From Candidatus Gastranaerophilales bacterium (GTDB lineage: Bacteria > Cyanobacteriota > Vampirovibrionia > Gastranaerophilales > Gastranaerophilaceae), in assembly GCA_944323945.1 (NCBI GenBank), contig CALUUL010000084.1:1-6613 (forward strand): 6,613 bases of DNA, written 5' to 3'. The notes below the pieces were generated by a model that did not search any database, was not told the origin of the DNA, and saw only the letters and a list, made by a program, of their open reading frames with translations. The position numbers and the translations under genes were made by a program. Shown one piece after another: positions 5,321 through 6,613 of this stretch (position 1 is its first letter; each line of letters opens with the position of its first letter).

Positions 5321-6592
5321 TTATACTTTACAAGTTAATTTAGCAGCTTGTTCTTTTAGAGTTTGAACTTTATCAGTATGTTCCCAAGGAACATCAAAAT
5401 CAGTTCTGCCTAAGTGACCATAAGCTGCAAGTTTTTGATAGAACTTACCGCCATTTTTTGCAGGAAGATTTCTTAAATCAAATTGATTTATAATTGCTAT
5501 AGGTCTTAAATCGAAGTTTGTTTCAACAAGTTTCATAATATCATCATCAGAGATTTTACCTGTACCGAATGTTTCAACATAGATAGAAACAGGCTGAGCT
5601 ACACCTATTGCATAACCAAGTTCTATTTCGCATTTTGAAGCAAGACCTGCAGCAACAATGTTTTTTGCAACATATCTTGCAGCATATGCAGCACTTCTGT
5701 CAACTTTTGTTGGGTCTTTACCTGAAAAAGCACCGCCACCGTGTCTTGAATAGCCACCATAGGTATCGACTATTATTTTTCTTCCTGTTAAACCGGCATC
5801 ACCTTGAGGTCCTCCTATTACAAACCTTCCTGATGGATTAATTAAGTATTTTGTTGTATTATCCGGTTTTAAAGGTTCATTTTGGAATACATAATTTATA
5901 ACGTGTTCAATCATATCTTTTCTTATGATTTCTTGGATTTGAGTATTGTCTGTAATACCATCAATTTCTTCATCATGCTGAGTTGAAATAACAACAGTAT
6001 CAATTCTTACCGGTTTATCATTTTCATATTCAACCGTAACTTGGGATTTGCCGTCAGGTCTAAGGTATTTTACTATACCTTGTTTCCTTGCTTGAGCAAG
6101 CCTAAATGATAATTTATGTGCCAAACTTATTGGTAGTGGCATTAATTCCGGAGTTTCATCACAAGCAAAACCAAACATAATACCTTGGTCACCAGCTCCA
6201 ATATTATTTGTTTCATCAACTGAAACGGCAGCGTTATTATCTCTTGTCTCAAATGCTTTATTTACACCGCCTGCAATATCTTTAGATTGCTCATCAATAC
6301 TTGTTATTACGGCACATGTTTTACTGTCAAAACCTCCTGATGCTTTTCCTGTGTATCCTATATTTTCTATAGTTGTCCTTACAACATGTGGAATATCTAC
6401 ATAGCAAGAAGAAGTTATTTCACCTGATACTAGAACCATACCAGTTGTTACTGATGTTTCTGCAGCAACTCTGGATTTTGAGTCTTTTGTTAAAAACTCG
6501 TCCAAAATAGCATCGGAGATTTGGTCACATACCTTGTCAGGATGTCCTTCTGTTACTGATTCAGATGTGAATAAATATTTTTTTGAACTCAT
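5321..6592 (-). CDS. metK: S-adenosylmethionine synthetase (methionine adenosyltransferase)
   Basis: MetK makes S-adenosylmethionine from methionine and ATP, releasing phosphate and pyrophosphate; it is cytosolic, usually a homotetramer, and supplies methyl groups. The N-terminal T-E-G-H-P-D-K (14-20) holds the conserved ATP/metal-binding His-Pro-Asp-Lys. The signature G-A-G-D-Q-G is at 132-137. The second signature, G-G-G-A-F-S-G-K-D at 285-293, follows a [13 protein letters not shown] block (260-272). All are intact, and the frame covers all three MAT domains. At 423 residues it is longer than the roughly 384-residue E. coli enzyme but typical of cyanobacterial forms. The start is supported by AGGA (6604-6607 on the plus strand as TCCT), about 11 bases from the ATG. 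Only 21 bases upstream are visible, so any SAM riboswitch or promoter would lie outside the window. It converges on cca and shares its terminator. Confidence 0.98.
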   Translation of the reverse strand: MSSKKYLFTSESVTEGHPDKVCDQISDAILDEFLTKDSKSRVAAETSVTTGMVLVSGEITSSCYVDIPHVVRTTIENIGYTGKASGGFDSKTCAVITSIDEQSKDIAGGVNKAFETRDNNAAVSVDETNNIGAGDQGIMFGFACDETPELMPLPISLAHKLSFRLAQARKQGIVKYLRPDGKSQVTVEYENDKPVRIDTVVISTQHDEEIDGITDNTQIQEIIRKDMIEHVINYVFQNEPLKPDNTTKYLINPSGRFVIGGPQGDAGLTGRKIIVDTYGGYSRHGGGAFSGKDPTKVDRSAAYAARYVAKNIVAAGLASKCEIELGYAIGVAQPVSIYVETFGTGKISDDDIMKLVETNFDLRPIAIINQFDLRNLPAKNGGKFYQKLAAYGHLGRTDFDVPWEHTDKVQTLKEQAAKLTCKV

Positions 6593-6613
6593 CTTTTTCT
6601 CTTTCCTGTTTTA

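Noticed and set aside
5608..5841. 77-codon plus-strand frame within metK
   Set aside because: It is antisense to highly conserved metK motifs and its product is a leucine/histidine/glutamine-rich run typical of a shadow frame.
6593..6613. SAM riboswitch upstream of metK
   Set aside because: Only 21 bases upstream of the start are in the window. They contain a ribosome site but no room for a riboswitch, so nothing can be said either way.

Overview
The window is AT-rich (genes roughly 25-33% G+C) and comes from a bacterium. It holds one tRNA gene, five protein genes with clear starts and stops, two bidirectional terminators, and a compositionally odd stretch at the left edge. The most likely source is a non-photosynthetic gut cyanobacterial relative of the Gastranaerophilales ('Melainabacteria') type. 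This is inference: it rests on the AT-rich coding, on the style of the 540-residue membrane protein (short polar N-terminus with a T-F-K-G motif, then low-complexity K/A/G/N-rich helices), and on a 423-residue MetK. No taxonomic marker gene such as 16S rRNA is present to prove it.

Layout. Positions 1-180 are a purine-rich (about 69% A+G), roughly 48% G+C tract with nested hairpin potential and no convincing gene. Positions 261-332 (minus strand) are a tRNA-Glu with anticodon CTC, without an encoded CCA tail and with an A1-C72 mismatch. Positions 333-563 are an AT-rich spacer with a promoter for each neighbour. Positions 564-1835 (+) encode a predicted secreted repeat protein resembling a seven-bladed beta-propeller. 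It converges on a small 89-residue hypothetical protein (1929-2198, minus), with a shared hairpin terminator at 1887-1912. A 214-base divergent spacer then leads to a 540-residue multi-pass membrane protein of unknown function (2413-4035, +).

Only 17 bases later begins a tRNA nucleotidyltransferase (CCA-adding enzyme family; 4053-5276, +). An extended -10 promoter sits in those 17 bases and predicts transcription starting at the A of the ATG, so the gene may be expressed from a leaderless mRNA. Its stop codon lies inside a second bidirectional terminator (5269-5301), which it shares with the convergent metK (S-adenosylmethionine synthetase, 5321-6592, minus).

How the genes relate. The clearest functional link is between the tRNA-Glu gene, which lacks CCA, and the tRNA nucleotidyltransferase that would add it. 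MetK is core metabolism. The propeller-like protein, the 89-residue protein and the 540-residue membrane protein are unassigned. I see no CRISPR array, insertion sequence, phage gene or toxin-antitoxin pair, and no evidence of a complete novel system. The points most worth a second look are the predicted leaderless start of the nucleotidyltransferase gene, the atypical tRNA-Glu, the left-edge purine tract and the lineage-type membrane protein.
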